Of a stretch of DNA of 23,219 nt, positions 6,743 to 14,898 are shown in pieces. The DNA lies in the NCBI GenBank assembly GCA_028065725.1, contig JAPTVL010000406.1:1-23219 (forward strand). The letters are read 5' to 3'. A model generated the notes under the pieces. That model searched no databases. It saw only the letters and a program-made list of their open reading frames with translations, and was not told the origin of the DNA. Each line of letters begins with the position of its first letter. The stretch's first letter is position 1. Source of the DNA: Betaproteobacteria bacterium (GTDB lineage: Bacteria > Pseudomonadota > Gammaproteobacteria > Burkholderiales > Rhodocyclaceae). Position numbers and translations under genes: made by a program.

Positions 6743-7905
6743 CGACACGTGTGAATCTGGTCCGGGCCGCCGTGTGGTGGCGCCGACTGGGGGTGATGAC
6801 CGCCAAGGAAATCCGCCAGTTGCTGCGCGACCCTGTCCTGCTGTCGTTCCTGGCCTTCATTTTCACCGTGAACGTCTATCTCCAGGGTTCCAGCGTCAGC
6901 CTGCAACTGAACCACGCCGCGATGGTGGTGCAGGATGCCGATCACAGCGCCGCCTCGCGCGAGCTGATCCACCGCTTCCGCCCGCCGTATTTCCGGCTGG
7001 ACGGCGAAGTCGATGATTCCCGGCAGGCTATCGGCCTGCTCGACAAAGGCGAGGCGATGGTGGCGCTGGACATCCCGCCGCACTTCCAGGAATCGCTGCT
7101 CGCGGGCGAGACCGCATCCGTGCTGATGCAGGTCGACGCCACCCACACAGCACCGGGTTTTCTCGCGTCCAGCTATGCGGCCAGGATCGTGAGCCAGTTC
7201 GGGCTGGAGACCGCCCTGGCGCGCGAGGGCTTGACCAGTGGCGGTCTGGAAGAATTGCCAGTGCTTATCGACGATCAGCGCGTGTGGTTCAATACCAATC
7301 AGAAAGATACCTGGTTCATGCCGATCTCGGAGCTGCTGGAGGCCATCACGCTTTTTTCCATCCTACTGCCGGCCGCCGCCATGGTGCGGGAGAAGGAGCG
7401 GGGGACGGTGGAGCAACTGCTGGTGTCGCCGCTCTCGACCTTCCAGATCATATTCCCCAAGGTGATCGCGATGACGGGGGTGATTCTGGTGGGCGTGACC
7501 GCAAGCCTGTTTGCCGTACTGGGTGGGGTGTTCCAGGTGCCCATGCGCGGCAGCCTGCCGCTCTTCTACCTCGTCACCACCCTTTACATCTTCGCCAATG
7601 CCGGGCTGGGCCTGTTCATCGCCACCGTCGCGCGCAACCTTGCCCAGGTCGGCCTGCTGAGCCTGCTCGTCCTGGCCCCCATCATCCTGCTTTCAGGTAC
7701 CTGGACGCCGCCCGAGGCGATGCCCGATTGGCTGCGCGCGGGCACGCTGATCTCGCCTCTGCGCCATTATATCGACGCAGCGTACGGAATCCTGCTGAAG
7801 GGCGCTGGCCTTGATCTCCTATGGGACTCAGTCATGGCCATTGCGGTCTTGGGGGCATTGATCTTCCTGTTTGGAGTCCGCCGTTTCCGCAAGCAATTTG
7901 CATGA
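6739..7905 (+). CDS. ABC-2 type permease (YbhR-like)
   Basis: This is the second membrane subunit, 388 aa, likely forming a heterodimer with the preceding permease. It has an N-terminal cytoplasmic helix (MTAKEIRQLLRDP), a first membrane helix at about 34-52, and an extracytoplasmic domain to about 190. Helices flanking the REKERGTVEQLLVSPLS coupling motif follow, and the protein ends in a basic tail. The ATGA overlap with the previous stop and a GAGG upstream define the start. It closes the operon; the IS110 leader begins shortly after its stop, and no terminator is evident between them. Confidence 0.9.
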   Translation: MTTRVNLVRAAVWWRRLGVMTAKEIRQLLRDPVLLSFLAFIFTVNVYLQGSSVSLQLNHAAMVVQDADHSAASRELIHRFRPPYFRLDGEVDDSRQAIGLLDKGEAMVALDIPPHFQESLLAGETASVLMQVDATHTAPGFLASSYAARIVSQFGLETALAREGLTSGGLEELPVLIDDQRVWFNTNQKDTWFMPISELLEAITLFSILLPAAAMVREKERGTVEQLLVSPLSTFQIIFPKVIAMTGVILVGVTASLFAVLGGVFQVPMRGSLPLFYLVTTLYIFANAGLGLFIATVARNLAQVGLLSLLVLAPIILLSGTWTPPEAMPDWLRAGTLISPLRHYIDAAYGILLKGAGLDLLWDSVMAIAVLGALIFLFGVRRFRKQFA

Positions 7906-8029
7906 AAGGCACAGTCCCCGACGATCACCCCTTGGACCCCATACGTAGATACCCGCCATGAATTTCTCGGTCCTTGAACCAATCGGACGCTAACCCTTGC
8001 GTCGCAGCTGGGTTGCGTGATCGGTCTGG

Positions 8030-8145
8030 AAAGGGAATTCGCTGGTTAGCGAAGTAGTCGGCCTGCGGCCGCAAGGCGTTGGGAAGAAACATGCGGCAAG
8101 TATGCCACTGATGTAAGGTGGAATGCCGCGTCGGTGAAGACCGAT
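8030..8145 (+). ncRNA. Candidate IS110 bridge RNA region
   Basis: The leader before the transposase carries consecutive stems. TTCGCT (8038-8043) pairs with AGCGAA (8048-8053). GCCTGCGGCCGCAAGGC (8061-8077) folds on itself. ATGCGGCA (8091-8098) pairs with TGCCGCGT (8124-8131) around an inner CCAC/GTGG stem. CGGT (8132-8135) pairs with ACCG (8140-8143) around GAAG. IS110 elements are known to encode a bridge RNA in a non-coding end, with loops that pair with target and donor DNA. The position and fold fit that; the exact ends and guide loops were not established. Confidence 0.45.
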
Positions 8146-8301
8146 TGGCCACTGGAGCGTGCCTGCCCGAGGGTTAGCGTGGTCCTGGGTCACGTCGACG
8201 ACATTGGTGAGATCGCGCGAGCGACCATCCCGTTTGAGAGAGTGAGTACAACGACGTACCCGAACCGGCGCGGCATTCCAAACGTGATGATGGAGGAAGG
8301 C

Positions 8302-9636
8302 ATGGCGCGACGCAAGAGAGCGGTACTGGAACTGGCCCACCCCAACGCGGCGGGAATCGACATTGGCTCGGCGAGCCACTTTGTCGCCGTGCCGACCGAC
8401 CGGGACGACGAACCGGTGCGTGAATTCAAGAGTTTCACCGACGACCTCAATGCCCTGGCCGACTGGCTGCGGCAATGTGACGTGGATACCGTGGCAATGG
8501 AATCGACCGGCGTGTATTGGATACCGCTGTTCGAGTTGCTGGAGTCGCGCGGCGTCACCGTCTATCTGGTCAATGCCCGGCATGTGAAGAACGTATCCGG
8601 TCGCAAGTCCGATGTTCTCGACTGCCAGTGGTTGCAGCAGTTGATGAGCTACGGCTTGTTGTCCGGTGCGTTTCGACCCAAGGACGAGATCTGCGCCCTG
8701 CGGGCGGTATCGCGCCAGCGCGACATGCTGCTTTCCTACCAGGCACGGCATGTTCAGCACATGCAGAAGGCACTGGCGCAGATGAACGTGCAACTGGCCA
8801 ACGTCATCTCGGACATCGTGGGTGATACGGGTCAGAAGATCGTGCGCGCCATCATTGCCGGAGAACGGGATGGGCGTGTGCTGGCGAAAATGAAGAATGT
8901 CCGTATCCGCGCTTCCGAGGCCGATATCGAGAAATCCCTGCGTGGCAACTGGCGTCCGGAGCATCTGTTTGCGCTGGGCCAGGCCATGACCTTGTTCGAT
9001 GCCTATGGGGAACAGTTGGCCGCCTGCGACCGGCAGCTCGAAGCCATGCTGGCCGACTTGCAACAGGACGACGTCGGCGAACCGGGCAAGGCCAAGCGTC
9101 GCTCGCGAGCGAGGAATGCGCCGAAGTTCGATGTCCGGGCCTATCTGTTCGGGATGTGCGGCGTCGATCTGACGCGCATCAATGGCATCGACACGACGAC
9201 GGCACTGAAGGTTATTTCCGAGGTCGGACCCGACATGTCCCGCTTCAAGAGCGCAAAGCATTTCGCCAGTTGGCTGGGGCTATGTCCGGGCACCAAGATT
9301 TCTGGCGGGAAGGTACTCTCAGGGGCCAGCAAACGCACGGCCAATCGGGCAGCACAGGCGTTGCGATTGGCGGCGGCGGCACTGCGCAGCAGTCAGTCGT
9401 CTCTCGGTGCCTATTTCCGTCGCCTGTGCGCCCGCCTCGATCGAGCCAAGGCGATCACCGCCACGGCACACAAGCTGGCACGCCTGATCTACACGATGCT
9501 GACCAAGGGCACGGAATATACGGATCAGGGACAGGATTACTACGAGGAGCGCTATCGCCAGCGCGTCATGCACCATCTTGCCAAGCGTGCCGAAAAGCTC
9601 GGCCTACAGCTCACCCCTATTTCACAGGCCGCTTGA
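8302..9636 (+). CDS. IS110-family transposase
   Basis: This bridge-RNA-guided recombinase moves the element. In the 444-aa product the N-terminal RuvC-like DEDD domain shows D20 (GIDIG), E67 (AMESTGVYW), D104 and D107 (RKSDVLDCQW). A helical linker follows. The C-terminal Tnp domain then carries the helix-hairpin-helix-like block (CGVDLTRINGID) and GLCPGTKISGGK, in which Ser334 is the likely nucleophile. The start at 8302 is set by GGAGGAAGG directly upstream. The in-frame extension to 8134 runs through the structured leader and is unlikely to be translated. The reading frame is intact, so the element could be active. Confidence 0.93.
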   Translation: MARRKRAVLELAHPNAAGIDIGSASHFVAVPTDRDDEPVREFKSFTDDLNALADWLRQCDVDTVAMESTGVYWIPLFELLESRGVTVYLVNARHVKNVSGRKSDVLDCQWLQQLMSYGLLSGAFRPKDEICALRAVSRQRDMLLSYQARHVQHMQKALAQMNVQLANVISDIVGDTGQKIVRAIIAGERDGRVLAKMKNVRIRASEADIEKSLRGNWRPEHLFALGQAMTLFDAYGEQLAACDRQLEAMLADLQQDDVGEPGKAKRRSRARNAPKFDVRAYLFGMCGVDLTRINGIDTTTALKVISEVGPDMSRFKSAKHFASWLGLCPGTKISGGKVLSGASKRTANRAAQALRLAAAALRSSQSSLGAYFRRLCARLDRAKAITATAHKLARLIYTMLTKGTEYTDQGQDYYEERYRQRVMHHLAKRAEKLGLQLTPISQAA

Positions 9637-9689
9637 AACCCGGTTTCGTTTCAGTTACTTGGAATGTGTTTCTTGAGAGGCCATTGGCA

Positions 9690-10133
9690 CTAGGCCGATT
9701 CGTCGCGGCGGGTTGGTGGAGCACCATCGGGCGGTACGTCTGGGCTTATTGCGCCCGATGAATCCCTGTCGCCCGTTCGGACAGCGCCACCTTGCCTTTG
9801 CAGCAGGTGACGCTTGTGCTTCACGGTTGCCCAATAAGCGGCCTGCGGCAACTCGAGTTTCTGTCGCGTGATGACCGGTAACGTAGCCGACACTTCCGCC
9901 TTGACGCTCAAGAACTCGATCTGGTCTGCCGGCAGGTCCGCTTCGGAGCAGATTACCTCCACCGAGTACTCCGAAACGCATATTGAGCAGTCGAAGTAGT
10001 CGTCCAGGTCGATGGCCAGGACGCTCGTGCCCTCGCGAAACGCATCCACTGGGCACACGCCGACACAGGCCAGGTACTTACATTCGATATGGCCCTCAGG
10101 GATGATGCCTGGAGTTGCCCACTCCGTAGCCAC
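9690..10133 (-). pseudogene. FdxA-like ferredoxin with lost cluster ligands
   Basis: The N-terminal 107 or so residues align with seven-iron ferredoxins of the FdxA/Azotobacter FdI type: ECKYLACVGVCPVD, then FREG, then IDLDDYFDCSIC, then LPADQIEFLSVKAE and PVITRQ. Using FdI numbering, Cys16, 20, 42 and 45 remain. Cys8 is His, Cys39 is Tyr and Cys49 is Tyr. The 3Fe site has therefore lost two of three ligands and the 4Fe site one of four. The frame runs about 37 residues past the usual end. The start is a GTG with no convincing ribosome-binding site. I read it as a decaying copy next to the IS element; a repurposed ferredoxin fold is possible. Confidence 0.55.
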
Positions 10134-10195
10134 TCAGGGCCGCGTCAACCATTAAGGCGTACGGGCTCCTGCTGCGCCAATACGCAGATCTACGC

Positions 10196-10226
10196 TTGAC
10201 TCTGTAGCGACTTCAAGGTGCATATT
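10196..10226 (+). promoter_or_regulatory. PbrR/CadR-type promoter-operator for the lead ATPase operon
   Basis: The -35 box TTGACT (10196-10201) and -10 box CATATT (10221-10226) are separated by 19 bp. The spacer ctgtagcgacttcaaggtg has the PbrR/ZntR-type dyad. It matches the promoter at 2329-2359 at 21 of 31 positions. No MerR gene adjoins it, so the regulator at 1794-2279 probably acts here in trans. Confidence 0.75.
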
Positions 10227-10257
10227 TAGAACAATTCAGGAAAGCGGAGTAAAAGCA

Positions 10258-13200
10258 ATGACCCCAAACAATGTCTCGTGTGGCACCGCGGCGTGCGAAT
10301 CCCTGTCCAAGGAACCGCTGATTGGCAGCACACTGCCGGTTACGAACACCGTCTTCTACATTCGGAAAATAAACTGTCCGAGTGAGGAGCGGCAGATTCG
10401 ACAGCGCCTGAGAGAGATCCCCGGTGTGAAATCTCTGAAATTCGACTTGGCACGGCAGATCCTCGTTGTTTCGCACCGGCTGCAGAACGTGGAGCAGGTA
10501 ACGGCGGCGCTGGTCGAATTGGGTCTGCCTCCGACACCCCAAAGGCGCGCTACGCACTCTGATAAGTTCCATGTGCCCAAAATGGATTGCCGCAACGAGG
10601 TGGCGCAGATCCGGGAACGATTCGCGCAGTTGCAGGATATCGACGAGTTGGAGTTCGACCTCAAGCAACGCATCTTGACCGTCCACCACGGCTTGCCCGA
10701 TGTCGCAACCATCACCGATGCACTTGCGTCCATCGGCATGCCGGCGGTCGCGCCTCCGACCGACCAGCCAGTGACCCGCTCGCAGTTCTACATCCCGAAG
10801 ATGGACTGTGTGAATGAAGAGCGGCAGGTGCGCGAGCGACTGGGAACCATCGCCGGAGTGGAGAGCCTGGAGTTCGGGTTGTCGCAGCGCAGTCTCACGG
10901 TATCGCACCGGCTGGCAGACACGGGGTTGATTATTCAGGCCCTCACCGAACTTGGCATGCCGCCCAGCGCCGACACGCGGGTAGTGCCCCCTGAGCCGGT
11001 CACCCAGAGGATGGCGGGCATTACATCAGCCGCCCGCACGGACACCTTCCGCATCGAGAAGATGGACTGCCCCACAGAAGAAGGGCTGATTCGCAAGCGG
11101 CTGGGCAACCTGCCTGGCGTTGCCGCGCTGGACTTCAACCTGATGCATCGCAAGCTGACGGTGAACCATTCGCTACCGTCCACCGAGTCCATCGTTCGTG
11201 CGCTCAGGGACATCGGCCTGCCGCCCTCCGAACCAGCGGCTCCGGCTGCCGGTACCGGCCAGCAAAGCGTCTACCGCATCGAAAACATGGATTGCCCGAC
11301 CGAGGAAGGGTTAATCCGCGAGAAGCTGCAGCACATGGCGGGGGTGCAGGGCCTCGAGTTCAACCTGATGCAGCGCAAACTGACGGTGGCCCATTCCCTG
11401 CCAGCCTCGGAGGTGGAAGCGGCGCTCTATTCGATCGGCATGAAGGCTGTGCCGGACATGGACCCTGCGGCCCAGATCGATGACGCACCCAAGCCTTCTG
11501 TGAGCCGGCGCCAATGGGCCATGATGGCCGTGGCGGGTGTCAGCGCGACTTTGGCCGAAGTCGTCGTCTTCAGCACCGGCAAGGACAACGCCTGGCCCGT
11601 CATCGCGCTAGCGCTGGTATCGATCGCCACAGGCGGCTGGCCCACTTACAAGAAGGGCTGGATCGCCCTCAAGAGCGGCATCCTGAACATGAATGCGCTC
11701 ATGTCCATCGCCGTGACGGGCGCGATTCTGATCGGGCAATGGCCCGAAGCCGCCATGGTGATGTTCCTGTTCGCGCTGGCCGAGGTCATCGAAGTGCTGT
11801 CCCTCGACCGCGCGCGCAACGCGATTCGCGGATTGCTCGCGATGGCGCCCGAGAAGGCGACTATCCAGCAGCCCGATGGTAGCTGGCAGGAAGTGCCGGC
11901 CAAGACGGTGGCGCTCGGTCAGCTCGTGCGGATTCGGCCCGGGGAGCGAATTCCGCTGGACGGCGTGCTGGAAAGCGGCCAGTCCGCCGTCAATCAGGCA
12001 CCGATCACCGGCGAGAGCATTCCGGTGGCAAAGGCCGTCGGCGACATGGTTTTTGCAGGGACCATCAACGAAACCGGCTCATTTGTTTACAAGGTCACGG
12101 CCGAGGCCACGCATTCGACCCTGGCCCGCATAATCAAGGCCGTGGAGGAGGCGCAAGGCAGTCGCGCACCGACGCAGCGCTTCGTCGATCAGTTCGCCCG
12201 CATCTATACGCCGGCGGTATTTGCCGTGGCGCTGGCGGTCATGCTGGTGCCGCCGCTGTTCTTCGGGGCAGCGTGGATGGCCTGGATATACAAGGCTCTG
12301 GTGCTGCTGGTGATTGCCTGCCCCTGCGCCCTGGTCATCTCCACGCCCGTAACGGTGGTCAGCGGCCTGGCCGCCGCAGCGCACCGGGGCATCCTGATCA
12401 AGGGCGGCGCTTACCTTGAGCAGGGCCGCCAGCTCAAGGCGCTCGCCTTCGACAAGACCGGAACGATCACCCAGGGCAAGCCCGTTGTGACCGACGTGGT
12501 GACTCTCGGATCCAACGAACGCGATGCGTTGCAACTGGCCGCGAGCCTGGCGACGAGGTCCGACCATCCGGTCTCCGGTGCGGTCACCGCCCATTGGAAA
12601 GAAGCGCTCGGCCACGGCCTGGCCGAGGTCGGCGACTTCGAGGCGATCACGGGTCGAGGCGTCAAGGGTCGCATCGCCGGCCAGTGGTACTACCTAGGCA
12701 ACCACCAGCTGCTGAAGGAACTGGGGATCCGCAACGAGGCGGCCGAGGCTGCACTGAAGAAACTCGAGTCCGAAGGAAAGACCGCGATCACCATCGCAAG
12801 TCCGTCGGCAGTCCTGGCCGTGATCGGTGTGGCGGACACGGTGCGCGAGACCAGCCGGCAGGCCATCGGCGAATTGCATGGCATGGGTGTACGCACCGTG
12901 ATGCTCACCGGCGACAACCAGCAGACCGCAAACGTGATTGCCAGGAACGTTGGCATTGACGATGCCCGTGGCAGCCTGTTGCCAGAAGATAAGCTCGCGG
13001 CCGTGGAGGCTGAACTGGCCGCGCACGGCGCGGTCGGCATGGTCGGCGACGGCATCAACGACGCGCCCGCGCTGGCCAAGTCCAGCATCGGCTTCGCCAT
13101 GGGCGCGGCCGGCACCGACACCGCGATCGAAACCGCCGATGTCGCCCTGATGGATGACGACCTGCGCAAGATTCCCGAGTTTATCCGCCTCAGCCGGAAG

Positions 13201-13365
13201 ACCGGTGCAATCCTGAAACAGAACATCGTAGTGGCGCTGGGGATCAAGGCCGTATTTATGGCGCTCGCTTTGATGGGAATGGCCACACTGTGGATGGCCG
13301 TGTTCGCCGACATGGGAGCGAGCCTGCTGGTCGTGTTCAACGGCATGCGTTTGCTGCGACGATGA
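10258..13365 (+). CDS. pbrA: Pb/Zn/Cd P1B-type ATPase with five N-terminal metal-binding repeats
   Basis: This exporter moves Pb, Zn or Cd from cytoplasm to periplasm using ATP. The product has 1035 aa. Residues about 30-400 hold five HMA-like repeats, each with one Cys in the order C40 (INCPSEE), C111 (MDCRNE), C184 (MDCVNEE), C271 and C346 (both MDCPTEE). The ATPase core has TGES (584-587), CPC (688-690), the phosphorylated D732 (DKTGT), HP (770-771) and GDGINDAP (930-937). K997 and D1018 (DMG) lie in the last helices, as in Zn/Cd/Pb pumps. Relatives usually carry one or two such repeats. GGAG lies about 10 nt before the start. The stop overlaps the next ATG. Confidence 0.95.
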   Translation: MTPNNVSCGTAACESLSKEPLIGSTLPVTNTVFYIRKINCPSEERQIRQRLREIPGVKSLKFDLARQILVVSHRLQNVEQVTAALVELGLPPTPQRRATHSDKFHVPKMDCRNEVAQIRERFAQLQDIDELEFDLKQRILTVHHGLPDVATITDALASIGMPAVAPPTDQPVTRSQFYIPKMDCVNEERQVRERLGTIAGVESLEFGLSQRSLTVSHRLADTGLIIQALTELGMPPSADTRVVPPEPVTQRMAGITSAARTDTFRIEKMDCPTEEGLIRKRLGNLPGVAALDFNLMHRKLTVNHSLPSTESIVRALRDIGLPPSEPAAPAAGTGQQSVYRIENMDCPTEEGLIREKLQHMAGVQGLEFNLMQRKLTVAHSLPASEVEAALYSIGMKAVPDMDPAAQIDDAPKPSVSRRQWAMMAVAGVSATLAEVVVFSTGKDNAWPVIALALVSIATGGWPTYKKGWIALKSGILNMNALMSIAVTGAILIGQWPEAAMVMFLFALAEVIEVLSLDRARNAIRGLLAMAPEKATIQQPDGSWQEVPAKTVALGQLVRIRPGERIPLDGVLESGQSAVNQAPITGESIPVAKAVGDMVFAGTINETGSFVYKVTAEATHSTLARIIKAVEEAQGSRAPTQRFVDQFARIYTPAVFAVALAVMLVPPLFFGAAWMAWIYKALVLLVIACPCALVISTPVTVVSGLAAAAHRGILIKGGAYLEQGRQLKALAFDKTGTITQGKPVVTDVVTLGSNERDALQLAASLATRSDHPVSGAVTAHWKEALGHGLAEVGDFEAITGRGVKGRIAGQWYYLGNHQLLKELGIRNEAAEAALKKLESEGKTAITIASPSAVLAVIGVADTVRETSRQAIGELHGMGVRTVMLTGDNQQTANVIARNVGIDDARGSLLPEDKLAAVEAELAAHGAVGMVGDGINDAPALAKSSIGFAMGAAGTDTAIETADVALMDDDLRKIPEFIRLSRKTGAILKQNIVVALGIKAVFMALALMGMATLWMAVFADMGASLLVVFNGMRLLRR

Positions 13366-14402
13366 CATTCAAGCAATTCCTCTACGATTGGAACGGTCTG
13401 AACGTGACGTGGTTCGGAACGATCAACCAAGCGACGCCGGATTGGCTTGCGCCCCTTGCCCAGGTTGGCAGCGCACTCGGCAGTTACTGGAGCGGGCCGT
13501 TCTTGCTGATCGCGCTGTTGCTTTGGTCCTGGCGCCTCAATGCAGCGGCCGAAACGCAGGCAGCGGCGGTGCGAATCCAGGCCCAACGCTTCGCGCTTGG
13601 CTTCGCACTGGCGTGGCTGGGCGTTGCGATGCTGAAGCTGATCGTGGATTTCCCACGGCCCGTGGCAGCGCTGCCCGATTTGGTGCGGATCATCGGCGAT
13701 CCGGAATCGCAGTTCAGCTTTCCCAGTGGGCATGCGGCCTACGCCATGCTCGCAGCCGCAAGCCTGTGGCCGCTTGCGGCACACCGTGTTCGAGCATTGC
13801 TGGTGGTGTGGCTGGTATGGGTGGCGTGGTCGCGCATTGCTGTCGGAGCGCACTTCCCGGCGGACGTGTTTGCCGGCTTCCTGATTGGACGGCTGGCAGC
13901 GTGGATCGCGCGCTTTGCTTCGGGGACACGGTGGGTCTGGTGGTGCGCCGCGGGGGCAATCGCCCTGCTCGATCAGGGAACCAAGCAACTCGTCGAGGCC
14001 AGACTGGAGTATGCCCAAGTCATTCCGGTGACAGCTTTCTTCAATCTTGTCCATGTATGGAATTCCGGCGCGGCATTCAGCATTCTGGCCGACGCAGGCG
14101 GTTGGCAACGCTGGTTCTTCATTGCGCTTGCGACAGGTGTTTCGGCGTGGCTCGCCTTCGCATTGCTCAAGCCGCGCCTGCAACGGGAGGCCGCCGCGTA
14201 CTGCCTGATTCTGGGTGGCGCATTGGGAAACCTGGCCGACCGCGTGTTTCGCGGTTACGTCGTGGATTCACTCGACTTCCATTGGGGCGGCTGGCACTGG
14301 CCCGCCTTCAATTTCGCCGACGTAGCGATCACACTCGGCGTCGGACTTTTTCTCGCTGCCGACAGTGTTTGCCGACGTCCCGGATATGGAGCATCGACTT
14401 GA
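13362..14402 (+). CDS. pbrBC: PbrB-PbrC fusion: PAP2 phosphatase plus signal peptidase II
   Basis: The 346-aa membrane protein joins two enzymes. Residues 1-185 are a PAP2 phosphatase with K92-x6-RP (99-100), PSGH (121-124) and SR(157-158)-x5-H164-x3-D168. This matches PbrB, an undecaprenyl-pyrophosphate phosphatase thought to supply phosphate for lead precipitation. Residues 195-340 are an LspA-type signal peptidase with DQGTK (from 204), FFNLVHVWNSGAAFS and the catalytic aspartates D293 (GNLADR) and D320 (FNFAD). This matches PbrC. Both active sites look complete. The ATGA overlap with pbrA shows translational coupling. Fusions of these two are known in other pbr clusters. Confidence 0.92.
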   Translation: MTFKQFLYDWNGLNVTWFGTINQATPDWLAPLAQVGSALGSYWSGPFLLIALLLWSWRLNAAAETQAAAVRIQAQRFALGFALAWLGVAMLKLIVDFPRPVAALPDLVRIIGDPESQFSFPSGHAAYAMLAAASLWPLAAHRVRALLVVWLVWVAWSRIAVGAHFPADVFAGFLIGRLAAWIARFASGTRWVWWCAAGAIALLDQGTKQLVEARLEYAQVIPVTAFFNLVHVWNSGAAFSILADAGGWQRWFFIALATGVSAWLAFALLKPRLQREAAAYCLILGGALGNLADRVFRGYVVDSLDFHWGGWHWPAFNFADVAITLGVGLFLAADSVCRRPGYGAST

Positions 14403-14857
14403 TGAAGACGCGAATCAATATACTGAAGGCAGCAGTAACGGGCCTGCTTGCCGTTTTTGCCATGGTTCGGCCCGCACCGGCAGCGCAGGAGCAGCCGCTG
14501 CCGCCGGAGCAAGCCTTCGTTGTCACTGCGAAGCTCAAAGGCGCCAATGTGGTCGCCGTGGAAATCGTTCCGGCGAAAAAGCATTACTTGTACAAAAGCA
14601 AGACCCGCTTTGCCTCGAAGAATTCGCCCGGCGTCGGCATCCGGGACGTTGTCCTGTCGTCGGGCGAAATCAAGGACGACCCCTACTTCGGGCGAATCGA
14701 GGTCTACAAGGGAACGGCTCGCGCGGACATCACGCTGGACAGGAAGCCCTCGGCCGGCGGGATGACGCTGATTGCCTATTTCCAGGGCTGCAACGAAGCG
14801 CTGGGTATCTGTTATCCGCCGCTGGAGCAAAGCATCGAACTGAAATTTCCGCGCTGA
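14402..14857 (+). CDS. Free-standing DsbD N-terminal domain protein, copy 1
   Basis: The 151-aa product begins with a signal peptide (about 1-28, cut near APA-AQ). The rest resembles the N-terminal domain of DsbD (thiol-disulfide interchange): the P-PEQAF block, HYLYKSKTRF, the DDPYFGRIEVYKG strand and a Cys pair C130/C137 in GCNEALGICYPP. E. coli DsbD has five residues between the two Cys; this has six. No DsbD membrane or thioredoxin domain follows, so it must take electrons from another protein or only bind thiols or metals. Its ATG overlaps the previous stop (TGATG). A second copy lies at 17493-17942 in the opposing operon. Confidence 0.88.
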   Translation: MKTRINILKAAVTGLLAVFAMVRPAPAAQEQPLPPEQAFVVTAKLKGANVVAVEIVPAKKHYLYKSKTRFASKNSPGVGIRDVVLSSGEIKDDPYFGRIEVYKGTARADITLDRKPSAGGMTLIAYFQGCNEALGICYPPLEQSIELKFPR

Positions 14858-14898
14858 AATTTTTTACCGTCAATTTTCATTCCGATTCAGGAGATTCA

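Larger units (their letters stand above)
7990..9660 (+). mobile_element. IS110-family insertion sequence (approximate limits)
   Basis: A full-length DEDD-type IS110 transposase is preceded by almost 400 bp without another gene, and this stretch folds strongly near 8035-8145. IS110 elements usually lack terminal inverted repeats and make no clear target duplication. The ends given are therefore estimates, and no flanking direct repeat was found by eye. It lies between the exporter operon and the lead-resistance operon and may have helped bring these segments together. Confidence 0.6.

Noticed and set aside
5402..6748. 448-aa open frame on the minus strand opposite the permease gene
   Set aside because: It has a low-complexity His/Gln/Asp-rich product with no membrane or enzyme pattern. 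It is a GC-driven shadow of a clear ABC-2 permease.
8134..8301. In-frame N-terminal extension of the IS110 transposase
   Set aside because: It covers the structured leader, lacks family similarity, and a far better ribosome-binding site exists at the ATG at 8302.
7990..9261. 423-aa open frame on the minus strand opposite the IS110 transposase
   Set aside because: It mirrors the codon structure of a well-supported transposase, has no recognisable domains and spans the structured leader.
7906..9689. Flanking direct repeats or terminal inverted repeats of the IS element
   Set aside because: None was found by eye. IS110 elements usually lack them, so absence does not set the ends.
12690..14183. 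497-aa minus-strand frame opposite the end of pbrA and pbrBC
   Set aside because: The composition is that of a shadow frame and both plus-strand genes have intact catalytic motifs.
13388..14857. 489-aa plus-strand frame spanning pbrBC and the DsbD-like gene
   Set aside because: Only its last 151 residues are coding (the DsbD-like protein from 14402). The upstream part is an Arg/Gly-rich shadow of pbrBC.
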